Source: Corynebacterium jeikeium
GTDB lineage: Bacteria; Actinomycetota; Actinomycetes; Mycobacteriales; Mycobacteriaceae
DNA: 64,000 nucleotides
Assembly: GCF_028609885.1 (NCBI RefSeq)
Contig: NZ_CP063195.1
Location: 372,001 to 436,000, forward strand
Reading direction: 5' to 3'
Part shown: positions 1-8,701 of the stretch, piece after piece
Layout: the number at the start of each line of letters is the position of its first letter
How positions within the stretch are numbered: position 1 is the first letter of the stretch
Program-made: the position numbers and the translations under genes
Notes under the pieces: generated by a model
The model's database searches: none
Seen by the model: the letters and a program-made list of their open reading frames with translations, nothing else
What the model was told of the DNA's origin: nothing

Positions 1-547
1 CGATGGATTGCCACCCCTTAAGGCCCTCATCGGATAGATCGTTCCATTCGGCATCGTTGGGGGCCATGTTGTCGAGGTTGGAGCCGTGCTTAGTGGCGGA
101 TAGTCCGGCATAAATCGACGTATCTTTGAGCTCTTCTGGCTGGTCGCCGCTTACCTGTGGCATTACATAACCAGAACAAGTCTCCTCGTTGACGTAAACA
201 TCGGCCGAATCTAGCGGAATCATCTTCGCGCCATCCACGTAGGCGCTGTCGTAAAACTTCTGGTCCAGCTTGCAGTCGCTGAACTTGCCATCGGCGAAGA
301 TCTCTCGCAGCTGGTCGTCGCTGATCTCCGTGGAAACCTCCGAGTAGCTGCTCGGAGCTGGTTGACCCTTGTCGCCACCGGAGTCGCCGTTCTGGCCCCC
401 GTAGGAGATCTCTTCACTGGCGCCCTCCGGGCGCTGGAAAGCAGAGCAGCTGGCGGTGAAAGTCAAAGCTCCCGCAGCTAGACAGGCTGTCAGAGCGCGG
501 GCGTAAGCACGAGCATGGCTGCGGGTAGTGGGGCGTGAAGAAGACAT
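1..547 (-). CDS. Putative secreted lipoprotein (partial, C-terminus outside window)
   Basis: An open frame starts at ATG 545-547 and runs without a stop to the window edge, about 182 codons. The N-terminus has Arg-rich residues, then a hydrophobic stretch ending LTFTASCSA, which reads as a lipoprotein signal with the modified Cys at about residue 34, although Thr at -3 is not the usual Leu/Val. After it comes a Gly/Asp/Ser-rich linker (YGGQNGDSGGDKG) and then an acidic domain with at least two further Cys that could form a disulfide. A good ribosome site, AAAGGAAG (556-563), lies 8 nt before the ATG. I do not recognise the family. It is divergent from lysS. Presence of the gene is well supported; its function is unknown. 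Confidence 0.7.
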   Translation of the reverse strand, partial: MSSSRPTTRSHARAYARALTACLAAGALTFTASCSAFQRPEGASEEISYGGQNGDSGGDKGQPAPSSYSEVSTEISDDQLREIFADGKFSDCKLDQKFYDSAYVDGAKMIPLDSADVYVNEETCSGYVMPQVSGDQPEELKDTSIYAGLSATKHGSNLDNMAPNDAEWNDLSDEGLKGWQSI

Positions 548-721
548 GTCGAGTGCTTCCTTTATTTTCTGGTTGTGACTATTTCCGGTTATGGCTGGTG
601 AAACTAATTGACTGGTAGAAGTTACCTAGGAGTAAGGGGAACAAAACGTCTTATGTTCCCTAAAGCTAACACCCTCGGGCGACCTGCATGCCTCAATCGA
701 TTACCTGTCCGCCCCATGCGC

Positions 722-727
722 TAGGCT
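722..727 (+). promoter_or_regulatory. Leaderless -10 box of lysS
   Basis: TAGGCT lies 8 nt before GTG 736. No Shine-Dalgarno sequence precedes that GTG, so transcription probably begins at or next to the start codon. Confidence 0.5.
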
Positions 728-735
728 TTGTAAGC

Positions 736-2343
736 GTGACTGACGCAGCAAATACCCCCGCACAAGACCTGCCCGAACAGCTACGCATCCGCCGTGAAAA
801 GCGGCAGCGCATCCTCGAATCCGGCAAGGACGCTTACCCGGTAGAGGTGCCACGCACCCACTCCCTGGCCGAGGTGCGCGCAAAGTGGGCAGTGAAGAAG
901 ACTGACGGTGAAGCTGAAGAGCAGCCGGTTGAGGCAGAGGGCGTCACTTACCTCGCCGCAGGCGACGAAACCCAGGACGTAGTGAGCGTGACCGGGCGCC
1001 TGATCTTCATGCGCAACACCGGCAAGCTGTGCTTCGCCACCCTGCAGGATGGCGACGGGACGCAGCTGCAGGCCATGCTTTCTCTGGCGGAGGTCGGCGA
1101 GGACGCACTCGCGGCCTGGAAGGCCGACGTGGATCTCGGCGACTTCATCGGTGTGACCGGTCGCGTGATCGCTTCCCGCCGCGGCGAGCTATCCGTCATG
1201 GCCAGCGAGTGGGTCATGGCTGCCAAGGCCCTGCGCCCGCTGCCCGTGGCGTTCGCAGAAATGAACGAAGAAACCCGCGTGCGTCAGCGCTACAACGACC
1301 TGATCGTGCGCGAGGAGGCCCGCAAGAATGCAATGACGCGCGTGAAGGTCATCCGCGCGCTGCGCGACTACATGGAGGGCGAGGGCTTCGTAGAGATCGA
1401 AACCCCAATGCTGCAGACTCTGCACGGTGGCGCGGCGGCTCGACCGTTCGTCACGCACTCCAACGCGCTGGACATCGACCTGTACCTGCGAATCGCGCCG
1501 GAGCTGTTCCTGAAGCGCGCCGTGGTGGGCGGCATCGACCGCGTCTTCGAGATCAACCGCAACTTCCGTAACGAGGGCGTGGACAAGTCCCACTCCCCGG
1601 AGTTCGCAATGCTGGAGACCTACGCTGCATGGGGCGACTACGACGACTGCGCCCGCACCACTCGCGAATCCATCCAGTACATCGTGGACCAGCTGACCAA
1701 GGGCACCGACCTGGAGGGCACCGGCAAGGTGCGCCTCGCCGACGGCACCGAGTTCGACTTCGGCGGGGAGTGGAAGGAAATCGAGATGTACCCCTCGCTG
1801 AACGAGGCGCTTGCGCGCAAGTACCCCGGCCAGCCAGAGGTGACGATCGACTCCACCGTTGAGGAACTGCAGAAAATCGCCAAGGTCATCGGCCTGGACG
1901 TTCCCGCGAAGGGCGGCTGGGGTCACGGCAAGCTGGTGGAGGAGATCTGGGAGGTCCTGTGCGAGGATCAGCTGGAAGGCCCCATCTTCGTGCGTAACTT
2001 CCCCGTGGAGACCTCCCCGCTGACCCGCCAGCACCGCAGCAAGCCGGGTGTGACAGAGAAGTGGGATCTGTACGTTCGCGGCTTCGAGCTGGCCACCGGC
2101 TACTCTGAGCTAGTCGACCCGGTTATTCAGCGCGAGCGCTTCGAGGATCAGGCACGCCTGGCGGCCAATGGCGACGATGAAGCCATGCGCCTGGACGAGG
2201 ACTTCCTGGCTGCCATGGAGCAGGGCATGCCACCGACAGCTGGCACCGGCATGGGCATCGACCGACTGCTGATGGCCCTGACCGGCCTGGGCATCCGCGA
2301 GACCGTGCTGTTCCCGATCGTGAAGCCGGAGCGCGAGAACTAG
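736..2343 (+). CDS. lysS: Lysyl-tRNA synthetase, class II
   Basis: LysS charges tRNA-Lys with lysine in the cytoplasm. The protein has an N-terminal helix ([14 protein letters not shown]), an OB-fold anticodon domain at about residues 70-170, and a class II catalytic core. Motif 2 reads [14 protein letters not shown] near residue 275 and motif 3 reads [15 protein letters not shown] near residue 502. The length, 535 aa, is usual for bacterial LysS. The frame is open upstream to ATG 688, but GTG 736 is preferred: it follows a leaderless -10 box and removes a non-homologous tail. The gene stands alone; a hairpin follows its stop. Assignment is secure, the start less so. Confidence 0.95.
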   Translation: MTDAANTPAQDLPEQLRIRREKRQRILESGKDAYPVEVPRTHSLAEVRAKWAVKKTDGEAEEQPVEAEGVTYLAAGDETQDVVSVTGRLIFMRNTGKLCFATLQDGDGTQLQAMLSLAEVGEDALAAWKADVDLGDFIGVTGRVIASRRGELSVMASEWVMAAKALRPLPVAFAEMNEETRVRQRYNDLIVREEARKNAMTRVKVIRALRDYMEGEGFVEIETPMLQTLHGGAAARPFVTHSNALDIDLYLRIAPELFLKRAVVGGIDRVFEINRNFRNEGVDKSHSPEFAMLETYAAWGDYDDCARTTRESIQYIVDQLTKGTDLEGTGKVRLADGTEFDFGGEWKEIEMYPSLNEALARKYPGQPEVTIDSTVEELQKIAKVIGLDVPAKGGWGHGKLVEEIWEVLCEDQLEGPIFVRNFPVETSPLTRQHRSKPGVTEKWDLYVRGFELATGYSELVDPVIQRERFEDQARLAANGDDEAMRLDEDFLAAMEQGMPPTAGTGMGIDRLLMALTGLGIRETVLFPIVKPEREN

Positions 2344-2361
2344 CGGCCAAACACCGACAGT

Positions 2362-2428
2362 CGACTGGCCACGAGGGCTGGCCGACTGGCCACGAGGGGG
2401 AGGGGCGCAGGAGTAGGGGCGCAGGAGT
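2362..2428. repeat. Two short tandem duplications after lysS
   Basis: A 16-bp unit (CGACTGGCCACGAGGG) occurs at 2362-2377 and 2383-2398. A 14-bp unit (AGGGGCGCAGGAGT) is repeated without gap at 2401-2414 and 2415-2428. Both lie in non-coding sequence between lysS and the terminator-like hairpin. Confidence 0.8.
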
Positions 2429-2434
2429 AGACGG

Positions 2435-2461
2435 CTGCGCGCCTGCGAAAAGCGGGCGCAG
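2435..2461 (+). terminator. Probable lysS terminator hairpin
   Basis: CTGCGCGCCTGC pairs with GCGGGCGCAG across a GAAAA loop, with a 2-nt bulge and one G-T pair. It lies about 90 bp after the lysS stop. No T-run follows, so it may be an incomplete intrinsic terminator. Confidence 0.45.
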
Positions 2462-2640
2462 GCAGCTCGAAAACTAGGGGAGTAGCTGGCGTGCAGCTCG
2501 CCCGTGTGGGTGTAATTCAATCTATATTTTGGCCCAAAGTGTGATGCGCGCCATTATCCTGGTTTATGCTACGTACATAATTATCCGCACATGCAGATAT
2601 GAGATTTGCGCTGACAACCAGTGAAAGGTGGCCGCACGAA

Positions 2641-4059
2641 ATGAGCGACCGAAGCAAGCGTGCCGATTCAACTCCTGGCCTGAACAACATCAAGCGAGAC
2701 GCAATCGGTACCGTCATGGGAGTCCTGACGAAGTTCACCGGCTCCGACCTGGCAGAGAAGTACGGTCTGAGCAAGAAGGTGGACCGCGTTGCCTACCAGT
2801 CCACCAAGACCGGCATGCGCACCCTCGGTGCCGTGAACCGCCAGTTCAAGAAGATCAAGGGCTCCGGCAAGCCGGTACGCCTGGCCAACCAGACCACCGA
2901 CGAGAACAACCAGCCCGTCCCGACCGAAGCACCGGCACCGGGCAAGGCACCGTTCGACCTGACCCCGACCGAGGATCAGGAAATGATCGTCGCCGCCGTG
3001 CGCGAGTTCGCTGAAGAGCGCCTGCGCCCGACCGGCCACGACCAGAACGAGGCATCCGAGCCGGCAGAAGGCCTGCTGGAAGCTGCCGCCGAGCTGGGCG
3101 TTGCCCTGATCAACCTGCCGGAAGAGTACGAGGGCATTGCCTCCGCCTCCGGCGCTACCACCAACGCTCTGATCGCCGAGGCCCTGGCATTCGGCGACAT
3201 GGGCCAGGCCGTCGCCATCCTGGCACCGGCCGGTGTGGCCAACGTCATCACCAACTACGGTGACGACTCCCAGCAGAAGACCTACCTGCCGGAGTTCGCG
3301 GGCGAGTCCGTCCCGGCTTCCGCAGTGGTCGTCTCCGAGTCCCGCCCGCTGTTCGACCCGTTCACCCTGCAGACCACCGCCGTCCGCGAGGGCGACGACA
3401 TCGTCATCAACGGCGTGAAGACCATGGTTCCGAACGCAGGCAAGGCTGAGCTGTTCGTCATTGCAGTAAACCTCGACGGCGAAAACACCTTCGTTATCGT
3501 CGAGTCCGACACCGAGGGCTTGGTCGTCGAGGCTGACCCGTCCATGGGGCTGCGCGCCGCTGCTCTGGGTCGCGTCCTGCTGAAGGACGTCCGCGTCCCG
3601 GCCAGCCAGCTGCTGGGTGGCAAGGACCTACCCGCCGACGAGCGCAAGGAAAACTACGCGGAGATCATCCGCCGCTCCCGCCTGGGCTGGGCCGCACTGG
3701 CAGCCGGCACCGGCGAGGCAATCCTCGAGTACACCAAGAAGTACGTCAACGAGCGCGAAGCATTCGGCGAGCCGATCTCGCACCGCCAGGCAGTGGCCTT
3801 CATGGTCGCCAACCTGCGCATCGAGCTCGATGGCCTGCGCCTGATCCTGCTGCGCGGTGTTTCCCGCCTGGATCAGGGCCTGTCCTTCAACCGCGAAGCT
3901 GGCCTTGCCCGCCGCTACGCATCCGACAAGGGCATGGTTATGGGCCTCGACGGCGTGCAGCTGCTCGGTGGCCACGGCTTCACCAAGGAGCACCCGGTCG
4001 AGCGCTGGTACCGCGACATGCGCGCCATCGGCATCGCCGAGGGCGTAGTCGTCGTCTAA
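2641..4059 (+). CDS. Acyl-CoA dehydrogenase (FadE-type)
   Basis: A flavin enzyme for the first step of fatty-acid beta-oxidation. The 472-aa protein has a polar N-terminal extension of about 110 residues, then the acyl-CoA dehydrogenase N, middle and C-terminal domains (start of core: LTPTEDQEMIVAAVREFAEERL). The C-terminal helical domain carries GWAALAAGTGEAILEYTKKY and ends at RDMRAIGIAEGVVVV. ATG 2641 is chosen over ATG 2599 because GAAAGGTGG (2622-2630) is a good ribosome site. The protein stops a few residues after the expected catalytic-base region, where homologues carry another 25-30 residues, so it is slightly short at the end. It probably forms an operon with the next dehydrogenase, 58 bp downstream. 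The substrate chain length cannot be told. Confidence 0.9.
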   Translation: MSDRSKRADSTPGLNNIKRDAIGTVMGVLTKFTGSDLAEKYGLSKKVDRVAYQSTKTGMRTLGAVNRQFKKIKGSGKPVRLANQTTDENNQPVPTEAPAPGKAPFDLTPTEDQEMIVAAVREFAEERLRPTGHDQNEASEPAEGLLEAAAELGVALINLPEEYEGIASASGATTNALIAEALAFGDMGQAVAILAPAGVANVITNYGDDSQQKTYLPEFAGESVPASAVVVSESRPLFDPFTLQTTAVREGDDIVINGVKTMVPNAGKAELFVIAVNLDGENTFVIVESDTEGLVVEADPSMGLRAAALGRVLLKDVRVPASQLLGGKDLPADERKENYAEIIRRSRLGWAALAAGTGEAILEYTKKYVNEREAFGEPISHRQAVAFMVANLRIELDGLRLILLRGVSRLDQGLSFNREAGLARRYASDKGMVMGLDGVQLLGGHGFTKEHPVERWYRDMRAIGIAEGVVVV

Positions 4060-4117
4060 CCCCGCCACAATTCGAATCCATATCGAATAAGCACAAGGAA
4101 CTTCAAGGAACCACATC

Positions 4118-5326
4118 ATGATTAATCTGGAACTCCCCAAGCGTTTGAAGGCGGGCCAGAACCAAGCGCACCAGGCCGCCGCCGAAATCTTCCGCCCCAT
4201 CTCCCGCAAGTACGACCTCGCGGAGCACGAGCGCCCCGTCGAGCTGGACACCATGGCCAGCCTGGTCGAAGGCATGGCAGACGCCGGCCAGGCAATGGCT
4301 GGCGCCTCCGGTGGCCGCGGCGATGACAAGAAGAAGACTGAGGGCGTCAAGAATGGCGGCAACATGGCCTCCATCCTCAACGTCCTCGAGACCTGCTGGG
4401 GCGACGTGGGACTCACCCTGTCCATCCCCTACCAGGGTCTGGGCAACGCAGCCGTAGCAGCCGTCGCCGACGACGAGCAGCTCGAGCGCTTCGGCAAGAT
4501 CTGGGCCGCCATGGCCATCACCGAGCCGCAGTTCGGCTCCGACTCCGCAGCCGTCGCCGCCACCGCCAAGCTGGATGGCGACGAGTACGTGCTGAACGGT
4601 GAGAAGATCTTCGTCACCGCCGGCGAGCGCTGCACCCACGTTGTCGTCTGGGCATCCGTCGACAAGTCCGCTGGCCGTGCAGCCATCAAGTCCTTCGTCG
4701 TCCCGCGCGACACCCCGGGCTTCGAGCTGGTCCGCCTGGAGCACAAGCTGGGTATCCGCTCCTCCGACACCGCGCACTTCATCCTGGACAACGTCCGCAT
4801 CCCGAAGGAGAACCTGCTGGGTTCCCCGGAGGTGGACACCAAGAAGGGCTTCGGTGGCGTGATGGCCACCTTCGACAACACTCGCCCGATGGTTGCCGCC
4901 ATGGCCGTTGGTGTCGCCCGCGCTTCCCTGGAGAAGCTGCGCGAGATCCTCACCGACGCAGGTGTAGAGATCGATTATGACGCCCCCGCGTGGAACCAGC
5001 CCGCAGCTGCCAGCGAGTACATTCGCCTGGAGAGCGACTGGGAAGCTGCATACCTGATGACCCTGCGCGCAGGTTGGATGGCCGACAACAAGCAGCCGAA
5101 CAGCAAGGAAGCCTCCGAGTGCAAGGCGAAGGCCGGCCGCATGGCTACTGACCTGACCCTGCGTGCGGTTGAGATCGCCGGCGCTTATGGCTACTCCGAG
5201 CGTGACCTGCTGGAGAAGTGGGCTCGTGACTCCAAGATCCTGGACATCTTCGAGGGCACCCAGCAGATTCAGCAGCTGGTTGTTGCCCGCCGCGAGCTGG
5301 GTCTTTCCTCCAAGGAGCTCAAGTAG
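4118..5326 (+). CDS. Acyl-CoA dehydrogenase (second, FadE-type)
   Basis: A 402-aa acyl-CoA dehydrogenase that would oxidise acyl-CoA to trans-2-enoyl-CoA with FAD. The flavin-contact region reads AMAITEPQFGSDSAA and the C-terminal domain ends ILDIFEGTQQIQQLVVARRE, which contains the FEGT glutamate motif missing its tail in the upstream paralogue. Two Gly/Lys-rich insertions near residues 65-80 are unusual. ATG 4118 follows CAAGGAACTTCAAGGAA, a strong ribosome site. Tandem arrangement with the preceding dehydrogenase suggests joint expression and perhaps a heteromeric enzyme, as described for some mycobacterial FadE pairs; that last point is inference. Confidence 0.92.
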   Translation: MINLELPKRLKAGQNQAHQAAAEIFRPISRKYDLAEHERPVELDTMASLVEGMADAGQAMAGASGGRGDDKKKTEGVKNGGNMASILNVLETCWGDVGLTLSIPYQGLGNAAVAAVADDEQLERFGKIWAAMAITEPQFGSDSAAVAATAKLDGDEYVLNGEKIFVTAGERCTHVVVWASVDKSAGRAAIKSFVVPRDTPGFELVRLEHKLGIRSSDTAHFILDNVRIPKENLLGSPEVDTKKGFGGVMATFDNTRPMVAAMAVGVARASLEKLREILTDAGVEIDYDAPAWNQPAAASEYIRLESDWEAAYLMTLRAGWMADNKQPNSKEASECKAKAGRMATDLTLRAVEIAGAYGYSERDLLEKWARDSKILDIFEGTQQIQQLVVARRELGLSSKELK

Positions 5327-5352
5327 TAGCTGGCTGCGCGAGAGCGCGGGCA

Positions 5353-5372
5353 GCGGCTACTTTGCTAGCCGC
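5353..5372. terminator. Hairpin between converging acyl-CoA dehydrogenase and thiD genes
   Basis: GCGGCTA (5353-5359) and TAGCCGC (5366-5372) form a 7-bp stem with a 6-nt loop. It sits in the 108-bp gap between two genes that converge and may act in both directions. An 11-bp repeat, TAGCTGCCTAG, occurs at 5389-5399 and again at 5428-5438 across the thiD stop. Confidence 0.4.
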
Positions 5373-5434
5373 CGCTCGTGCCTGCGCCTAGCTGCCTAGC
5401 GTCGAGCAGCGCGCTTGCACCCGCGCTTAGCTGC

Positions 5435-6316
5435 CTAGAACAGGCGCACCGAGTGATCAACGGGGCCATGGCCTTTACCGACTAGCAAACGGTCGGCATT
5501 GGCGATGGCCTCGTTGAGCCATTTAGTAGACCAATCCAGCGCATCCTCCAGCGAATCACCCGCGCCCAGCCGAGTGGCCAGCGCAGAAGACAAAGAACAC
5601 CCCGTGCCGTGGGTGTTTTTTGTTTCCACGCGCGGGGAGCTGACCTTATGCGTCTTCCCGGCAGGGGATACTGCAATGTTGCCGGCTTCCAGCCCGGCCA
5701 GGTGCCCCAGTTTCACGATCACGGTGGTGTCGGTTTCCTGCGCCCACTTCGCGGCAATGTCCACTGCCTGCTGCTCGCTGGTGGCCAGTTCGGTCTTGGT
5801 CAGGAGTGCTAGTTCGGGGAGATTCGGCGTCACAACCGAAGAAGAAGCAGCGAAGTCCCGCAGTGCGTCCTCTGCGTTCGCAGTGAGCAGCCGGTCTCCC
5901 GAGGAAGCCACCGCCACCGGGTCCAGCACCGTCGTGACCTGGTGATTCTGCAGGTATTCGCGGACGGTCTGGATGGTCTCCGTGTCGCCGAGCATGCCGA
6001 TCTTTACGGCATCGACGGTGACGTCGTCGAACACGGAGTCCAGCTGTGCTCGGAGGAAGTCCAGCGGGGGAGTGTGGATCTCGCGCACACCCTGCGTGTT
6101 CTGCGCGACCAGCGCGGTAATGACGGACATGCCGTAGCCGCCCGCTGCCATGATGGACTTCAGATCTGCCTGTGCGCCCGCCCCGCCTGTCGGGTCGGTG
6201 CCGGCGATGGACAGCACGCGCGGGCGGAGGGGGCTGGGGCTGCCGGGGTTTGTGTTGCTGGGGCTGGCTGGGGCGGCCGAGTTGTTGGAGCTGTTGTCGG
6301 GACTGTTGTTGGTCAT
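5435..6316 (-). CDS. thiD: Hydroxymethylpyrimidine/phosphomethylpyrimidine kinase
   Basis: ThiD phosphorylates HMP and HMP-P in thiamine synthesis or salvage. The 293-aa protein has a low-complexity Asn/Ser/Pro-rich N-terminus of about 35 residues, then the ribokinase-like core. The substrate loop reads LSIAGTDPTGGAGAQADLK and the anion-hole motif near the C-terminus reads NTHGTGCSLSSALA. ATG 6316 is preferred to ATG 6325, which overlaps a CATAAT -10 box placed 7 nt before 6316. No other thi gene is adjacent. A 130-bp inverted-repeat element lies just upstream. Confidence 0.93.
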   Translation of the reverse strand: MTNNSPDNSSNNSAAPASPSNTNPGSPSPLRPRVLSIAGTDPTGGAGAQADLKSIMAAGGYGMSVITALVAQNTQGVREIHTPPLDFLRAQLDSVFDDVTVDAVKIGMLGDTETIQTVREYLQNHQVTTVLDPVAVASSGDRLLTANAEDALRDFAASSSVVTPNLPELALLTKTELATSEQQAVDIAAKWAQETDTTVIVKLGHLAGLEAGNIAVSPAGKTHKVSSPRVETKNTHGTGCSLSSALATRLGAGDSLEDALDWSTKWLNEAIANADRLLVGKGHGPVDHSVRLF

Positions 6317-6323
6317 GCCCCTC

Positions 6324-6329
6324 ATTATG
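6324..6329 (-). promoter_or_regulatory. Leaderless -10 box of thiD
   Basis: CATAAT on the minus strand, 7 nt before ATG 6316. Confidence 0.45.
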
Positions 6330-6373
6330 GCGCATCTGCTTGTGCCCGCCGCCCTGGTTGGCTTTGCACGGTG

Positions 6374-6503
6374 CTAAATGTCGGAAAAGTTGCAAAACTG
6401 CAAACTTGCTACTTTCAGCCCTTGTTGCGCACCCTTCTGACCGGGGCTTTTCCATTAGCGAAAATTGTGCCCAATAACGTTTTGCAACTTTTCCGACATT
6501 TAG
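6374..6503. mobile_element. 130-bp element with 25-bp perfect inverted ends (MITE-like)
   Basis: Bases 6374-6398 (beginning CTAAATGTCGGAAAAG) are an exact reverse complement of 6479-6503, with an 80-bp interior. The arms are AT-richer than the neighbourhood. No coding capacity is visible, and I see no clear target duplication in the flanks. It lies between the 3' end of the acyl-CoA synthetase gene and thiD, both on the minus strand. It could be a miniature transposable element, a long RNA hairpin or a two-site operator. The pairing is certain; the nature is not. Confidence 0.55.
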
Positions 6504-6553
6504 TTCAGCTGGGATGCCCTCTACGGGATGGGCGACTACGAGCGGACTACTGG

Positions 6554-8314
6554 CTAAGGCTGCGGCAGTTCGCGCGGAACCACCTTGCCCACGGCGTTGC
6601 GGGGGAGCTTGTCGAGGTAGACGAAGTGGCGCGGCACGCTGTGGCGGGCTAGGTGAGCCTTGACCTCCGTCTTTGCCTTCTGCTCAAACTCCGCCTTCTC
6701 CTCGTCAGTCAGTTCGGCAGCGCTCTTGCCCTCCGGCACGACCCATACGCACAGTGCCTGCCCAAACTCCGGATCCTCTACGCCACGCACGGCGGACTCG
6801 GCGACGCAGTCCATGGAGTTGATCACGTCCTCGGTCTCCTGCGGGAAGACGTTCTCACCGCCGGAGACGATCATGTCGTCGCTACGGCCAGAGATGAACA
6901 GCAGGCCTTCGTCGTTGTAGTAGCCCAGGTCTCCAGTGGCGACCATGCCGTCGATGATCTCCTTGTCGGAGCCGGGGCGCGTGTAGCCCTCGAACAGCAT
7001 GTCGTTCTTAACGAAGATGCGTCCGATTTCGCCGTTCGGCAGCTCCTTGCCATTGTCGTCCAGGACCTTCAGCGTCGTTGCCATCGGCGGCTTACCGGCA
7101 GTGTTGATGTGCTTGCGCAGATCCTGCGGGGTGGCGATGGAAGCCCAGCTGACCTCCGTAGAACCGTAGAGGTTGTACAGCACATCGCCGAACTTCTCCT
7201 GCGTCTCGCGCACTACCTTCGGCGGCAGTGCTTCGCCGGAGGTGGCGATGATCTTCGTGCCCGAGTTGAAGTTCTCTGGCACAACCTCCAGCATGCGGCG
7301 GAGCATCGTTGGCACCATTGCGATGGTGTATGGACGGTTCTTCTCAATTAGCTTCACCGCGGCTTCGGGGGAGAAGCGGCGCTGCATGATCATTGTGTTG
7401 CGCAGCGCTAGCGCAAGCTGGATCTGCGCGAAGCCCCAGGTGTGGAACATTGGTGCGGAGAGGAACGAAGGCCGGTGGTGGCGCATCGGGATGCGGCTCA
7501 TGATGGAAGACGCCGGCATGTACGTCTTCGGCTCCGGTCGGCGCGCACCCTTTGGGGTTCCTGTGGTTCCGGAGGTCAGGATGATCGTACGCCCTTGACG
7601 CGGACGGGCGGGGATGGAGAGATTCTCCGGGGTGGTGCTCAGCACTTCGTGCAGGGAGGGCCAATCTTCGCTGCGGGTAGCGTAGTCGCCGCTATCGATG
7701 GCATCTCGGACATTGGAAGCCCGCTTCAGCGCTTCTTCGGCCTCGCGGGTGAGACCCAGTGTGTCGCCGTTTTCCCAAGCGACAACGACGGGGCAGGCGT
7801 CGAAATCCTTCGGCAGCAACGGCAGGAACTCCTCGTCAATGAACAGGATGTCGATCTTTTGTTCATGCAGTACGGCCTGGGTCTGCTTTGCTGACGCCCC
7901 AGTGTTGAATAGCACAATGTCCGTGCCCAGCCGGCCGTGTGCGCACAGGGCGAGGATGAATCCGCGGTGGTTACGGCACAGTACGCCGATGCGGTCACGT
8001 TCGCGGACGCCAGTGCGGAATAGAGCTTGTGCTAGGGCGGTGGACTGTTCGTGGAGTTCTTGGTAAGTCATCGAGCCGGCGTCGTCGATGATGGCCGTGT
8101 GGTAGGGGTCCCGCGCGGCACCGATGGCTAGCAGGCCGGCGGGCAGGAAGCTCCACTGGATGATTCCTTTGAGGGATTTACCGGCAGCAACGGGACCCAT
8201 GGAGCCGAGAACACCCGATTTAAACAAAGGCAGTGTGCCTTTAAGAAGTGTGCCGGCGGTCCCGATCTGCTCGGTGAGGGAGGGCTTGGGCAACTGGGCT
8301 GCTGCGGCGTTCAT
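6554..8314 (-). CDS. Long-chain acyl-CoA synthetase / fatty-acid-CoA ligase (FadD-like)
   Basis: An adenylate-forming enzyme that would activate fatty acids with ATP and CoA, feeding beta-oxidation or lipid synthesis. In the 586-aa protein the P-loop is TIILTSGTTGTPKGARR, the A5 motif is YNLYGSTEVSWA, and the hinge region reads ISGRSDDMIVSGGENVFP. The catalytic Lys is in the C-terminal NAVGKVVPRE. ATG 8314 follows an AAGGAGAG ribosome site. The N-terminal about 100 residues before the ligase core are typical of actinobacterial FadD proteins of this size. Together with the two dehydrogenases and the lipases nearby it supports growth on host lipids. Confidence 0.92.
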   Translation of the reverse strand: MNAAAAQLPKPSLTEQIGTAGTLLKGTLPLFKSGVLGSMGPVAAGKSLKGIIQWSFLPAGLLAIGAARDPYHTAIIDDAGSMTYQELHEQSTALAQALFRTGVRERDRIGVLCRNHRGFILALCAHGRLGTDIVLFNTGASAKQTQAVLHEQKIDILFIDEEFLPLLPKDFDACPVVVAWENGDTLGLTREAEEALKRASNVRDAIDSGDYATRSEDWPSLHEVLSTTPENLSIPARPRQGRTIILTSGTTGTPKGARRPEPKTYMPASSIMSRIPMRHHRPSFLSAPMFHTWGFAQIQLALALRNTMIMQRRFSPEAAVKLIEKNRPYTIAMVPTMLRRMLEVVPENFNSGTKIIATSGEALPPKVVRETQEKFGDVLYNLYGSTEVSWASIATPQDLRKHINTAGKPPMATTLKVLDDNGKELPNGEIGRIFVKNDMLFEGYTRPGSDKEIIDGMVATGDLGYYNDEGLLFISGRSDDMIVSGGENVFPQETEDVINSMDCVAESAVRGVEDPEFGQALCVWVVPEGKSAAELTDEEKAEFEQKAKTEVKAHLARHSVPRHFVYLDKLPRNAVGKVVPRELPQP

Positions 8315-8701
8315 TTCTGGGTGACTCTCCTTGGGCTGGTCTCTCGGAGCTGGTTTCTCTGGTCTGGTTGCTCTGAGTTTTAGTGGCCTACATCACCTTA
8401 ATGTTTCCGAATGAAAAAGTTCTCGGTTTGAAAAAAATAACTATGAAGGGGCAGGTTGTGGGGGAGTCGGGAAATAGGGGCTTTAAGGGAGCGTTCGCTG
8501 ACGGCGTACAGCGGGTAGAAGTGAGTTAGTAATGCGTGTTGACCTGCTGATATGTGGGTTATTGGGGCTGAGGTGGCGTCGGAATAAGGCAGCAACAACA
8601 CGGTGTTGTGTGAAAGGCGATATGAGTTGTCCACACTCACGGCTAAGGTGGGCAACATTGGCGAATACGCAAGCTACATCTTTTGAAAAAGGGAGCACAC
8701 C
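8315..8701. other. Intergenic region, divergent promoters of acyl-CoA synthetase and clpC genes
   Basis: 387 bp without a credible gene; the small open frames lack ribosome sites and family resemblance. It holds the ribosome site of the acyl-CoA synthetase gene at the left, a ClgR-like palindrome at 8492-8509, and the clpC leader with AAAGGGAG before ATG 8702. Confidence 0.6.
8492..8509 (+). promoter_or_regulatory. Putative ClgR operator upstream of clpC
   Basis: The 18 bases CGTTCGCTGACGGCGTAC fit 17 of 18 positions of the corynebacterial ClgR consensus as I remember it (WNNWCGCYNANRGCGWWS); only the first base disagrees. ClgR is a known activator of clp protease genes in Corynebacterium. 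The site is about 190 bp before the clpC start. Confidence 0.55.

Noticed and set aside
1189..2034. Long minus-strand open frame over lysS
   Set aside because: It is the antisense of a well-conserved synthetase gene; the product is low-complexity in character and has no start signals.
4103..4777. Minus-strand open frame over the second acyl-CoA dehydrogenase
   Set aside because: Antisense shadow caused by high GC at third positions.
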